From assembly GCA_950106755.1 (NCBI GenBank), contig OX467088.1:7486001-7550000 (forward strand): a stretch of 64,000 nucleotides of DNA, in the 5' to 3' direction. The position numbers and the translations under genes were made by a program. Positions 46,896 through 59,837 of the stretch are shown piece after piece. Every line of letters begins with the position of its first letter. Positions within the stretch are counted from its first letter, which is position 1. The stretch is from Climacium dendroides (lineage: Eukaryota; Streptophyta; Bryopsida; Hypnales; Climaciaceae). The notes beneath the pieces were generated by a model. The model was given only the letters and a program-made list of their open reading frames with translations, had not been told where the DNA came from and ran no database searches.

Positions 46896-48119
46896 TTTAA
46901 GCAATGGTTGTATATAACAAAAGAAGAAAATTTAGAGTTGTTTTGGAATAAATTAACTTGTGGCTTTTAGCTCAACTTTAAAATGTATGGAATTACTTAG
47001 TAAGTGAGTAGATTGAAGTGTATATAAATTAAACATTTTGGAAATCCCAAAGATTGGGTACTTTGAATAGAGATGTGAATTTATCCAAGGATAAAATAAT
47101 TCAATTTTGTGATAAGTAGCATTAAGTTGTAGCAATGTTATCTTGAAGAAATCAATATTAAAAAAGAGAATACAATATGTACACAAGATACTAGAGATTA
47201 ATATGACCTTGTGATTGTAAATGCTTCAAGCAATTATAACATGGAGTACAATAATCTTGAACTGAAGGTTATAAGCACACATAATTTCCTAAAGGCATTA
47301 GTGATATTTGGTATTGTCTTGCTTTAAGAAATTTTCTATACCTGATGTGAGTCAGGTAGATAGACTCTCTTAGAGCAGATTGTCAAACTGCCTTGAGCAA
47401 AATTAATAGAAATTGTTACAAGCACAATGAGGAGGCTTGCAATAAATTGATGGATTTGAATGTACTAAAAGTGGTTTGTAGAATGCTCAAGGAGATCACC
47501 CCTTATAATTTAACTCACATATATAATTTTTTTAAGAATCAGTAGTGATCTCCTCGGGGTGGAATGAAAAAGTGATGATTTAAACAAATATTGTGAACTT
47601 ATGCCTTGAGCAAATGTAACAAGAAATGCCTTGAGGTATGTATTTTGTATTCCCTCAAGCTAAAAGCTTGTCTTTTTTTGTAAATCAACAAACTAGTGTA
47701 AAGATTGTGATTGCACATTTGTATTGTTGTATCTATAAAAAATGAACAAAAACTATAGATAGGATAAAGAGTGTCTGTTACTCATGTATCTAATGGGCTA
47801 GCATACTTTCATTTTCTATAAAAATCAAGTTACAAGACTTTTCTATTTGAAAAAGTGACTTTGGTCATATAACAATAGATTGTTTAACCTTCTATTAGTA
47901 TGTTAATTATGCACAATATTTGCCAATTGGCTACAACCAAAAGATGTTTGTTATTTTTTGTAAAAGAATTTTTTTATTTTGGAGGGTTAAAATATCTAGA
48001 TTATTGCTACATTTAAATATCAATAGCCAAAATTTACCTTTATATCATTTAGTTCTCATATTGATATTATCAAGTATCACCCAAGTATTACCTAATTAGT
48101 ACTAGTTGAATTATTGGAA
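46896..48119. other. AT-rich intergenic DNA
   Basis: No gene is supported; the frame at 46953-47186 (-) is AT-driven. Faint coding-like stretches may belong to the decayed sequence that begins near 48120. Confidence 0.4.
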
Positions 48120-48659
48120 AAGCAACATGTAGAACTCCAACAGATCAAAGATAGTATTAAATTGCTAGAAGAGGGATTTGTTGTCCTTCTTGGGGTTCTT
48201 AAACACGTGACGGAGAAAGAAAAAGTTGCACAATGTGGCAAATTAACAAATTGCCACTATATATAATTTGCAATAGATTTTTGAAGAATTGACAAGTGTA
48301 TTGCAGAAGGATGTTAAGAGTGATGCCATGCTACCCGATACACAAAAGTTAGCCAAATTTGAAGTCCTACCTACAACTTATTGGGCAGCAAGTTGGCTTT
48401 GAGTCCAACAATTGTTGCAAGGCCTGAAGTTGACATGATGATTATTAGAACAATATTCTTTGATGTTCAAAGATATGAACATAGAATATACAATTCCTAG
48501 TACTTGAAAGCATTGGAATGGTTGGTTGAGAACTATGGCTAGTCTATGAAGGAAGAAGAGCCATATGACCAAATTTACAAATTAATCTCTAATAATTGAT
48601 ACGAGAAGAAGCCTACCACAGTTGTGGCCAATGGACATTATTGTCTTTGCAAGAGACAA
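48108..48659 (+). pseudogene. Decayed protein-coding stretch, unknown family
   Basis: Consecutive open pieces on the + strand read as ordinary charged protein, but stops and shifts interrupt them: LLEKQHVELQQIKDSIKLLE and GVLKHVTEKEKVAQCGKL near 48110-48250, KDVKSDAMLPDTQKLAKFEV near 48310, LKALEWLVENYG near 48506 and SMKEEEPYDQIYKLISNN near 48545. The last piece (VANGHYCLCKRQ) runs into a MITE at 48660. I cannot name the family; a host gene fragment or retroelement gag are both possible. Confidence 0.4.
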
Positions 48660-48930
48660 CCATTAGAAGATGTTTGAGGGCAAAAGAAGACTACAAGTTC
48701 ACATAAGTTTCCGGACTATGGAGAATTCTGGAAACTCTACTAAATCAATAGTTTGACATAGTTGCAACTGTGCCATGTCAAATAATATTAAATAAATAAA
48801 TAATAAAATAATTTTTTAGAAATGAATTATTATTTTTTTTAAATTTAAACTTTTTTAATATTCTAACACATTTCCAGACTAGGGAACAAGCTTGAAACAC
48901 CCCTCCCAAACCTTCAAATTTCTTCTAATG
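48660..48930. mobile_element. MITE, second family, copy 1 (271 bp)
   Basis: Terminal inverted repeats CCATTAGAAGA (48660-48670) and TCTTCTAATG (48921-48930). The interior shares TTTCCGGACTAT, CTAAATCAATAGTTTGACATAG, an AATAATATTAA-rich centre and TTGAAACACCCCTCCCAAACCTTCAAAT with the element at 59607-59837. No open frame. It interrupts a decayed coding stretch. Confidence 0.75.
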
Positions 48931-51900
48931 ATAAATAGAACCCGCTTGCCATCATTGATTTGATTGAATAAAACTAGCCACTTATACTAGGACACTTTGA
49001 TGCATTAGATCATTATTGCGGATCATTCATATGCTCATTTTCATACATGTTCTATTTGTCATACAAATCCCATATGTTTTCAAGTTGTTGTTTTTTGAAG
49101 GTTTGAGCAATATGTACAAACAACACAAAATATCAATTAATGTGAATAAGTTCAACTACAACTGCCTTGAGTTTCACCTAATGCTTAAAATTTAACATCA
49201 AACTAGTTGTTAGTATCTCGTCATCAAGATCTTGTCCATCACCCACTTTTGGATTGGATCTCACTTGTTTGGGTGAACCAATTCCCATGCATTCAATATT
49301 GGACATAGCTGAGTTGGTACAATTCTCAACACACTGGTAATATGGCATTATTAGTTTGTGATGGAAATGTGATGAAGGCGATGGATAAATCCACAGTGCA
49401 ACAAATTTTGTAGAAAGACAATCAACAAAATAAGCATTCAAAGTATTATTGATGAAAGTATCAATAAGCTAAGTAGGGGCTTTGTCATGTGTAGTTTTTC
49501 TTGAAATTTGGACTAACAGCCAATGGTAGTGTAAATGTAAATAAATTGTATTTTGATTTTCATAATAGACTATTAACAATAGAAACAGTTAGGATAGTTT
49601 ATTGGGATGCAAAATGTTGTATGAAGACTAAATCAAAACAATTGTAAATTTTCAAGAAGTCTTTTCAAGTTTAATTGTCTCTTGTCTTTGAGGATATAGT
49701 TAGGCAAGTTGAACTTGTCCCTCTCTCTCATTCTCTTGGTAATCTAAAGTCAAGTTGTTGTCATTTTTTTTATTATAGAGTGAACTCCTTCATTTTAATG
49801 CAATTTGATTTTTTGTATTAGTGTTTTAGCAATTTGTTGGCTATAAGTTTGTTGCATGTAAGTTGATGCTAAGATAACTTGTTGAATTATTGTGGTATGG
49901 TTGATGAGTCCAATTATTGAAATTACTTATGTACTAATATAATAGAGGGAGTGGTGGTACGGTATGTTCAGTGGGAGTAAAAGTCTACCTATCTAAAGTT
50001 GAAAATGATTTAGAACTAGTGATTTGTTTCACTCGAGCTTAATTAAATTAAGAATAAACTAGCTATTTGAACTACAAGGATTGTGTATGTAAATCTTTGG
50101 TATTGTGAAGTGTGTTTTAAATTGAGCCAAAATTAGTTGGGTGTATATTAATGGTTAAGAAAGATTGTCCACTTGTTTTGTCAAATAATGTTCAAAATTA
50201 AGATGGCTTATGTAATAGGTAGAGTTTACTAAGTAGATTTTTGATGTGTACCTGCGAAGCCAACAAATTGTCCTAGTGAGGTGATTTTCCCTCAGTAGTA
50301 AATAAAAAGTGTGGGAGAAAGCGTGCTATGGTAGTAAGACAAATTTTTGTAATTGAGTAGAGTGATAACAACTAAAAAGAATTCTTTTACTCATTAATTG
50401 TTTGTTTGAATTTGAGTAGACAATGCTTGCTTGTTGATAGTTGCATTGCAAAGAAATTAATCAGTCAATTTGAATTGAGAACGTTTACACTGTGATAATT
50501 CGGGATGTAAGCAATTTATCTAAGTATTGGGAATAAAAGAGTTCACTGTAAAAACACTTTGAATTTGAGTGAATGGAAAAATAAATATGTTGCAGACAAT
50601 TTTTGAGTGAACTAAGTATGGGATGGAGGTCACAATCCCTTGAGCAATTGTGATTGATAGAAATCTAGTCAATTTGTTCTAAACCCTACAAAAGAAATAA
50701 CTTATGTATATTTTGAGTAGTTGTTTGAGATATATCCATACAAATTGTTGAGGAAATTAATCTATTGTATTAATTTGCTTGGCAAATAGATATAGGTTAC
50801 TAGAGAGTAAAAATTGATAAGTTGAAAAGCTAGTAGTGTGCCAATCTATACTCTGTTGACTTGTCTTTAAACTATATGTGTAGTATGGATTAGGTGAACC
50901 AATTTCTTATAAGATAATTTGTTTGAGGCACCCACAAATGGGGGCTTCACTGTATAAGGTGTTATTAGACTAAGTGAGTTGATAACTATTTGAATTGCTA
51001 TAGAATTAGCCATTTAAAGGTTCTAACTTGTCAACCTAAGCACGTGAAGGCAAATTATTGGCTACACTTGGAGCAAATTAAAACATGAACTAGTAAGGCC
51101 ATTTGAGACTTTGGAACTCACTACTAGTATTTAGAGGGATGATTTGATAGTTTGATTCAAACTCTAGATGCTAAGGAAGAAAATAAGTTGACTATGGGAA
51201 GGTTTGTAGCGGAGAATGAATTGTTTTAGCAATTTCCAACCTCTATAGACTTGTTGGATCTAATGGTGAGATCAAAGCAATAGGTGACTTGTATTCATTT
51301 CTATATTGATTAGAAGATTTTCAAAGAAGATTCTACCATACCATATTTTCACTTATTATAGTTGACAAGATTGATGTGTACTTGTGCAATGACTATCATT
51401 ACTAAAGAATTTGTATTACACATCATTCTTTGCATTAGGTAGAGACAAATTGTCATATAATGGGGACTAATTTGACACTCATTATAAATAGTAACTAGAC
51501 AAGTTAAATAGTAACAGGGACAATTTGCCAATGGTAAAAACATAATTAGTAATTAAGAACTATGTAAGATAAATCTATATTATTATAATATTTAGGTGAG
51601 CATTATGATAATGTGGATAGATCATGTGCATGATAATTTGCCAAAATATTGAACCTCATTAGGTAGAACTTGGATTACATTCATAGGTCTATAGTATCAA
51701 TAATGGAATGCCAACTAAATTTTATCTTTGGAATTAACAGTAAAAACAAATTGTTGCTATTATTTGTGAAATTGTATGTTAATTATATATATATAATTAA
51801 TTTAATCCTAAGTTACAAGTGACTTAGCCACAATACATTAAACTATTTGACCATTCCCTAGATTTTGAACCTCTATACTATAGTCTTGGATTTTTGCAAG

Positions 51901-51939
51901 GTAGGCAAAATCTAAACTACATTACCTTTAACACAATAT
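48931..51939. other. AT-rich intergenic DNA
   Basis: No gene supported in 3 kb; frames of up to 87 codons (49178-49441, -) have no recognisable features. An AT palindrome of 22 bp sits at 51779-51800. Confidence 0.45.
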
Positions 51940-52560
51940 GAAACAAAAGATTCAAATGCTTAAAGCAAAAATACAAATGTAACACAAAGAACAAAGTATG
52001 CTTGAGGAACAAATTATTGCATTGATCCAAGAAAGAAGGGCTTTTACTATAAAGAATACAAATTTCATGTTAGAAAATAGAAGACAAAAGGATTTTTTTC
52101 TACAATGTTAGACAATTATATGAATGTTGAGATTTTATCACTCAAGAGTAAGTTGTTCATTGCATTGATCGAGAAGGATCAAGCATTTACACCTAAATGC
52201 CTTGAAGATGAACTAAAGAAGCTCAAAACCAATATGAATTTGCTTAATGATCAATAAGCTAATTATATTAAGGAAAATATCTTTTTGAGTACAAAAAAAT
52301 ATATTCTCGAAAGAACAATCTCAGACACTTCTCAATGTAACTAATGCCAAATCTAAAGGTGAAAATATTAGACTTAATATTGAGTTACCAGTAAAAAAAT
52401 GTTTAAACTTCATAGAAGTGTTTGCAGATCAAAAAGTCACTAAAATTGAAATAAGTGAAGATACCTTGAAAGAACAACAAGCCATTTAAGTTGAAGAAAA
52501 TCAATACGTTGTTTAAGAAACTAAAGTTGTTAGAAAAATTAATATAACATCATCATGAAG
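51926..52560 (+). pseudogene. Decayed coiled-coil coding sequence, unknown
   Basis: Interrupted + strand frames read as a heptad-like, Glu/Lys/Leu-rich protein: KQKIQMLKAKIQM near 51948, EEQIIALIQERRAF near 52004, SLKSKLFIALIEKDQAF and ELKKLKTNMNLLNDQ near 52140-52256, then ENIRLNIELPVKKCLNFIEV near 52360-52420 and KIEISEDTLKEQQAI near 52444-52488. At least five stops and two frame changes make it a pseudogene. The composition differs from AT-driven chance frames nearby. Family unknown. Confidence 0.45.
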
Positions 52561-55500
52561 TTTTGATTTTGGAATGCAATAAACTTCTAACATGAGTTCC
52601 ATCATATAATCTTACAATTCTTCAAATATTGTATGCATATCAACTCAAAAGTGAAAATAATCAAAATGTCTTATTTATACAAGAAGATAAAACAAATGGC
52701 TTCTCTCCTAAACAAAATTTTGGTACAGCTACCATGCCTTGTATAATAAAAACAAGAATACATCAAATTTTATATAATATTATTTTTTTATAAAAGAAGA
52801 AAGTTATTTGATAAAAATATTGGCCAAAATGTATAAGATTCAACAAAGTATGTAGGACCTTGGTGGACTATACCATTGGTCTTATTGGGGTGTAATTAGG
52901 ATGAATGACAATTTGAACTACTTTTTAACAATCAAATTTTTATTTGAAATAAAATAAAAATAAAAATATCAATAAAAAATTTAAGAATTTAAAGATATAA
53001 AAATAAATAAATGATAAATAAATAAAAATGAAATTTGAGAATACATGATAAATAATTAAGAGAACATCAATATGAGCCAATGAATGATAGACTCTAACTA
53101 GTTAAAAATGCAAAAAAAATTTAATTCATAAATAGATCTTTTATTTAATAAATAGAAAAAAAAATTTAAAAATCAAATCAAGGTTGTAACTGAAGTTTAA
53201 TTGAATTAATTTCAACAATGGAAGTTCAAGAATCAAATTAATAAGAGCCCTAATTTTTGACAAATTCATGAGTGATCATAGTCAATTAATAAAGAAAAAG
53301 TCTACAATAACACATATAAAAATTAAGAGAGAAAATTAAAAATTTGAAATTTCAATGAAGCTAGAGCTAGCTAATTTGTTCAATCGAATGGATAATAAAA
53401 CCGAGAATAAAACTAATTTTAAATTTACAATAGAGACAAGTAATCGCTACAAGCTTTGTAGCAATTGTGAATACTATCAATTGTCTCATGGTTGGAAAGA
53501 CTTATGTGCCTTTAAAGCAATAATCGGAAGTCTAAAGGTTTGAAGTTAAATTAGGGTTCATAAATTCTTTTTAGTGTTGTATCTTGAATTTTTTGGCCAT
53601 CCTTGCAATGGCACATGGGCTCTAAAGTTGAAGATTTCTTGTAGTGCATTCAAGTCAAGTGGTTTAAGAGGTTTAAAAATAAATAAATATACAAATGAAT
53701 GCTCAATTAACCTCCGGATGAATAATTTGGAGTAGGAAGGCAAGTTGATTGCAATCCACACGTAAGAAGAGCAAGCCTAGAGTTTTTGTGTTCCTTCTCA
53801 ATAATTCCGTCTTAGCTCTTTTCATGAAAGCTACTTGGCTTCTACCTTGATTCTTAGTTAATTTGGTACTTCTCATTATCTTATAAATGAAACAAAGGCA
53901 TTGCAATATTATTACACATGCAAGGAATAGCAATCTCCATGAAGTAGGAAAACCGAAACAAGAAGATTGATTCAATGAGAATCTTGGCATTGGAGTTCCT
54001 AGTGATCTGAGGTGTTGCAATGTAATTGCTACCAAATGCAAAAGCCATGTTCATTCTTAATTTGCTCACATCAACTTGCTCTTGAAATAATGATAGTAAT
54101 CAACTTTAGATTGTAATTTGTTCATTAGCCGTTTCTATGGATCGTGGATTTTTAGGGATGATATTGCTTCACTTACTTATTGATTATTCGGCTCTAACAA
54201 GAATCATTAATTGCCTTAATCTTGAGATCTATTTTTCTTAATCTCTAAAATCTTGGGGTCACTCTGAGTAGGTTATGGGTTTTATGAAATGGATTTTTTT
54301 TATGTTTCTCTTCTCTAGAAAATGCCTCAATCATTTTAGATGAATAGAATATGCTTGTTTTCTTATACCCTAAGAAATTCTACAATTGTATGGCTTTAAT
54401 AGAAGCTCTTTACTGATCAAATTGAAAATAGTGGTATCAATGCATTTCAATTTATAAATTATCTATGAATTATCAATGAAGTCAGGTTTGAGAGTAGAAG
54501 TGACTTCTTCTCATACTGAAATTATAAATCAATGGATGATCATGATAACGAAGTAGTAAAGCTATGTGATGAGCTAATTAGCACCCTAAGTTAAACTCCC
54601 TTTTCCATTATTTTTTGCTGCTCAAAAACTGATTATTGCTTCAAAATGTTGTGTGAGATGTTCATATTGTTTTATTATCTATCAATACTTGGAAAACTTT
54701 AGGAATCATCACTTATGTGGGTAAATAGTGAGCTATGTTGGTGATAAAAACTTAAGTCTATTGGATCAATGATTGAATGTGTTTTGCATAATTTTGAGAT
54801 TTTGGTGTTGTGAACAGTGCTTGTTGATCAAACCAAGTCTATAAGTGGACTGGTGTTGGACTAGTGGTTGTGACATATGCATGCACATGAAAGGACAATT
54901 CTAGTTTACTACTAATGTTAGTTTTGTGTTATTGCTCAAATGATTATTGCTTTAGTTGCAATGTAGGCATTGGAAATTTGCATGACACAATGAGTATTAT
55001 ATGTCACCAATATCATGTGGTTATAAACTGTGTATCATTGTATCAAGATTGAAATCCTAATTTTTTTGTTGGTCATCTTGTTTAGTTGTTTGCATGCTGT
55101 TGTGTTGATCATTTCATCTTAATATTGCAAGATTTAACTTTTGAGGCTCCTCTTATGCATAATCCAGAGTTGAACTTTGGAAAATGGATCAAATAATGAA
55201 TTTGAGTGATTGAATTGTAATTAATTTGAGTGATTGAATATAGTGTTGTATAGATTAGAATTTTATATTGAACATAACAAGTATTGGTGACCACAACTTT
55301 GGGGTTGTAGTTCATGGCTATAGGTCTTTGGTGCATGGTCTTCGGACTTGTTGCACAATAATAGGTCCACAATCTAAAATTATAGGTCTAATTGTATGGT
55401 AATAGGTCTACAAACAATGGTTATAATATTTTTGCAAATATGGTTGGGGTATTTCATATATGATTTTAGGCATATGATTGGCAGGGTTTTAGGTGTTATT

Positions 55501-56511
55501 TCTACATGGGTTTTAGGATTAATTTGTGCATGGTTTTAGGATCATTCTTTGAGCATAAACAAATATTGGTCCCAGGTTTGTTACATATAGGTTCCAATGT
55601 TGGACACTTTGAACTAAAACAAAAAAAGAAAAGAAAAAATTAAACCTTGGTATAAATTTTAAACCTTATTCTTTATGCAAACTAAAAAAATTGATATAGA
55701 AGACTATTAGGCATTTTTGCATTTACATGAAATATACATAAAATTGACTAAACCAATTTGACCATAAATAATCAAAAGAGGTTCTAACTAAAGAATTATT
55801 TGTATTATTTTAAAAGTATTATCTCAACATTTTGATTAAGTGATAGAGCATACATTTGCATGAAAATTTGACCAAACTTGCATCATTGTTTAAAATATTT
55901 CACCACCCATAAAATACTAGGAAGGATTAGGACAACATTCATCCTATCAATAGCATTGATAAAGGACTAAGAACCAAATTACTATCCTTAGGAATAAGAG
56001 TGTTAGTATACTATAAAAACAAGTATATTTGATTTTAAAATATAATACTATTTGAAAAGTGACATTAGTTACATAATGATAGACTGATTACACCTTTCTT
56101 CATAAAAAACAACCCTATACCAGTTTTTTCCTAAGTTTTGTGAAATAAAGCAAAATCCAGACTACAATAAAACTATCCTTTAAAAGAATATTGTTGCCAC
56201 TTTCTAATAATATGACTTGGACATCATGCAAATGGACGTAATCATTTGAATACCTTTTTTTTTAAAAGAAGTTGTTGTTAGTTTAGTGTTTGCTATGGCT
56301 TGTATAAGACTTAATCTTTATTACATTGTAATGCATATTTTTCAACACTTATAAAATCCATCAATTATTCACTAGATTGTTGTTAAAAGAATTTTTTACT
56401 ACTTGAAAAAAATTCAACACCACGACATCCTGTACAAAGGAGATGGAATATTATCTAAGTTAATTGATTTAACTCTAATATCTTAATTTTGATGTCAATT
56501 GGGCATGTAAT
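52561..56511. other. AT-rich intergenic DNA
   Basis: About 4 kb without a supportable gene. The 112-codon minus-strand frame at 53703-54041 and the 87-codon frame at 55109-55372 start at weak codons and show no domain. The stretch ends at the 5' LTR of a copia element. Confidence 0.45.
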
Positions 56512-56700
56512 TGTTGGATACTCATATGTATTAGTATAGTACACTATATATCCATATTATATAGTATAATGTAAATATACAATATCTTTTAGTAAGAAGT
56601 GTGCCTGATCGTAAGAGTTATCTTTGCGATTTAAATAGTGTAAACTGAACACATTTTTATATATAATAATATACTATTACAAATGATAATAATCTCAACA
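56512..56700 (+). repeat. 5' LTR of copia element (189 bp)
   Basis: Starts TGTTGGATAC, ends CTCAACA, the typical TG...CA form, and is directly followed by the primer-binding site. Short for a copia LTR. It contains TATATA stretches suitable for a promoter. Confidence 0.75.
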
Positions 56701-56712
56701 TGGTATCAGAGC
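56701..56712 (+). other. Primer-binding site, initiator Met-tRNA
   Basis: TGGTATCAGAGC is the standard plant copia site complementary to the 3' end of initiator Met-tRNA, immediately after the LTR. Confidence 0.9.
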
Positions 56713-56957
56713 ATGCTTCTATATAAATTTTCACAGCACATGTAGGCTCCATTGATCTTGCACATGGAGAATAAAAACTTCAATAAAGTTTGCTTGCAAC
56801 TTTCTACAAAAGCTCTACACATATCTTCAAAAGAGTTGTTTCCCAAAATAATTCTCCAAATCTATGAAGTTAAAAGTGCAAGTGAAACTCTCAAATTGAA
56901 GATTGAAATATTTGTGCAAGAACATGACAATTATTTTGTAATAAATTAACATTCAAA

Positions 56958-58916
56958 ATGGCACAAAAAATAAATTTGAGCAAATTTAATGGAACCTTAT
57001 AAGCAAATTTGATGGAACCTTTTTCAATATATGGAAACATAGAATGACATTGACATTTAAAGCAGAAAAATTATAGTTAGTAGTAAATGGTGAAGAACCT
57101 TTATTTGTGGTACAACCAACAACTCAACTAGCTGATGGAACCCACCAAGCTTTACTTGCCAAAGCAGCAAGAAGTATAAGCAATTGGGTAGATAAAAATG
57201 CCATTGCTTTAACCATAATTACAAACTGCCTTGAAAATCATATAGTTCTACATGTACAATCATGTTCCACAACATATCAAAGATGGACAGTATTAACAAG
57301 TGTATTTGAATCACAAGATGTGATTACAAAAATGCATTTGAAAGATATGTTACACACTCTCAAAATGAAAGAAAATAAGAGTATTATTAAACATATTCAT
57401 AAATTTAAATCATGTCTTCAACAATTGTTAGCAACAAGAATAATTGTCTAAGATGATGAAGCAATTATTACCTTAATGAGGAGCTTGCCTCAAAGTTATA
57501 CCACCTTCATTCATTCATATAGAAGACAACAAGGAATCACAATCCAAACATTAATCACTAATTTGATACAAGAAGAAACTTGGATGAAAGACATAGGTTC
57601 TACATCAAAAAGTACATTAGCTCTTTATATAGGAAAGAAAATTTCAAATAATAGCAAAAAGCCTAATTTTAATAAGAACTTTAAGAAGTTATCAAATCCA
57701 AAAGTTGAAAGTAGCTTTAAATTTTATGAGAAAAAAGAATTTAACACTATAAAAAAGTTTTTTTATTGTAAAAAATTGGGACATGTTATTAAAGATTATA
57801 GAATCCAAATAGCTACTGAAAAGGGAACTAAACAAACAAATATTGTTACTAAACCTCATAGATTGTATGTGGTTGCTTTGACAACAAAAAAAGAATCTAA
57901 CTCCACATGGTATGTAGATTTTGGAACTACATAACATATGTGTTATGAAAAAGATGCTTTTACAAATTACGAGCAATATGAGAATCAACAAGTTGTTTAC
58001 CTAAGAGATGACACGACATCTTATAAAATTCAAGGGCAAGGTGATGTCACAATTAGACTTTTAAGTGGTATGAAGAGAATCATACCTGATGTACTTCACA
58101 TCCCTAGACTTGCAAAGAATTTATTTTTTGCTAAACAATTAGATAAAGCTAGGGGAGAAATTCGAATAAAGTCAGGGACTTTGACATTATTCAATAAACT
58201 AGGGCATGTAATTGTCAAATGCAAATTACATAATGACTTGTATAAATTAGGTTACACAATAATCCCTAATAAGAAAATAGTTGCTCTACTAGTGACTACA
58301 AATTTGCATAAAGCTGAATTATGTCATCTTAGACTAGGTCATATAAGTCAACAAAGATTGAAACAAATTCAATCAATATCAAAAGGAATGGAAAAAATTT
58401 CTATACAAGAAACATTCTTTTGTAAACCCTATATTGAAGGAAAACAACATAAATAAAAATTTCAAAGTAGAATTACGAAGATCCAAAGAAATATTAGGAC
58501 TTGTACATTTTGATATATATGGTCTAATGCAAATAAGGACTCATGTAGAATTTAGATATTTCATTACATTTATAGATGACTTATGTAAATATTGCTATAT
58601 TTACCTCATGAGACAAAAATCTGAAGTCTTTAACAAATTTATATATCATAATTTTTTTGTAGAAAAACAAACAAAACAAAAAATTAAATTAATAAGGTCT
58701 AATTGTGGAGGGGAGTATAAATCTAAAAAATTTGATAATTTTTGTTCCAAAGAAGGAATTAAAAAGGAAGTTTCAACAGCCTATACATCACAACAAAATA
58801 GTGTATCTGAGAGAAAAAATAGAACTTTAGTAGGTATAGTTTTAGCAATGTTGTCACATGCTAAATTACCTAAATAACTTTGGGATGAAGCAATTGTAAT
58901 TGCAAATAAACTCTAA
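56958..58916 (+). pseudogene. Copia gag-protease-integrase part, broken
   Basis: An ATG at 56958 (MAQKINLSKFNGTL) is the likely gag start. The main gag frame runs 57107-57934 with an in-frame TAA at 57449. A zinc-knuckle remnant (FYCKKLGHVIKDYR) has lost its first and last Cys. The protease site reads WYVDFGTT instead of the family's D-S/T-G, followed by a stop. The pre-integrase motif CHLRLGH is kept near 58330. Integrase keeps HFDIYG, TFIDD and the Glu in SVSERKNRT, but the central catalytic Asp is replaced in RSNCGGEY. A frame change lies at about 58440. Nonfunctional. Confidence 0.88.
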
Positions 58917-59502
58917 GCTAATGTACTTCAATATAAGCTCCAAATACACTACAAGAAGCTTTAAAAAGAAAAGATGCTAGAGAATGGCAAGCTGCTATCA
59001 ATATAGAATTTAATTCATTACTAAAGAATAAAACTTGGAAATTAACTCCACTTCCTCCTAAAAGAATATTAATTAGTTGTAAATGGATTTTTAAAATTAA
59101 AACCCATGCTAAAGGAAAAATAGACAAATATAAGGCTAGACTTGTGGCTAGGGATTTCAGTCAAACAAAGGGAGTAGATTATACTGAAACATTTTCTTTG
59201 GTTGCCAAGCTTAATTTTGTTCAATTATTATTAACATTAGCTACACAACATAATCTAGACATACATCAATTAGATAAAAAAAAACCTTTTTACATGGTGA
59301 TTTAAATGAGGGAATTTACATGAGTCTTCCAGAAGGTTTAGAAGCTTATTTAAAATCATTTTCATCTAACTTTGAATTAGACTTTAAACTAGTTTATTTA
59401 CTCCTTAAATCTTTATATGGCCTTAAATAATCCTCTAAACAATGGTACCAACGCATTGATTAGTTTTTACTTTTACATGGATTTATAAGACTAATTTCTG
59501 AT

Positions 59503-59503
59503 G

Positions 59504-59582
<79 letters not shown>
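59503..59582 (+). repeat. (TA)n-(GA)n microsatellite
   Basis: About 20 TA dinucleotides followed by about 16 GA dinucleotides, at the left side of the MITE inserted in the copia reverse transcriptase. Confidence 0.93.
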
Positions 59583-59587
<5 letters not shown>

Positions 59588-59606
59588 AATTAGATGATAT
59601 TTGAGG

Positions 59607-59837
59607 CCATTAGAAGAGTGAGGGTTCCCATGCATTTCCGGACTATAGGAACCCTAGGAACTTTGCCAAATCAGTAGTTTAACATGGCCCAAACCTTGTC
59701 ACATTAGATAATATTAATAATTTTTTTTAATTTTTAAATATTTTTTTACTTGTTATTATTATTTTATTCTAACATGTTCTTAGCTTTGGAAACAGGCCTG
59801 AAACGGCCCTCTGAAGGCCTCAAATCTCTTCTAATGG
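59607..59837. mobile_element. MITE, second family, copy 2 (231 bp), nested in copia
   Basis: Perfect 12-bp terminal inverted repeats CCATTAGAAGAG (59607-59618) and CTCTTCTAATGG (59826-59837). The interior matches the element at 48660-48930. It interrupts the reverse transcriptase just before its YVDN box, so it inserted after the copia element. No clear target duplication; the microsatellite on the left may have altered it. Confidence 0.8.

Noticed and set aside
53703..54041. 112-codon minus-strand frame with hydrophobic stretch
   Set aside because: Weak start codon and no family resemblance; the apparent membrane segment follows from T-rich codons.
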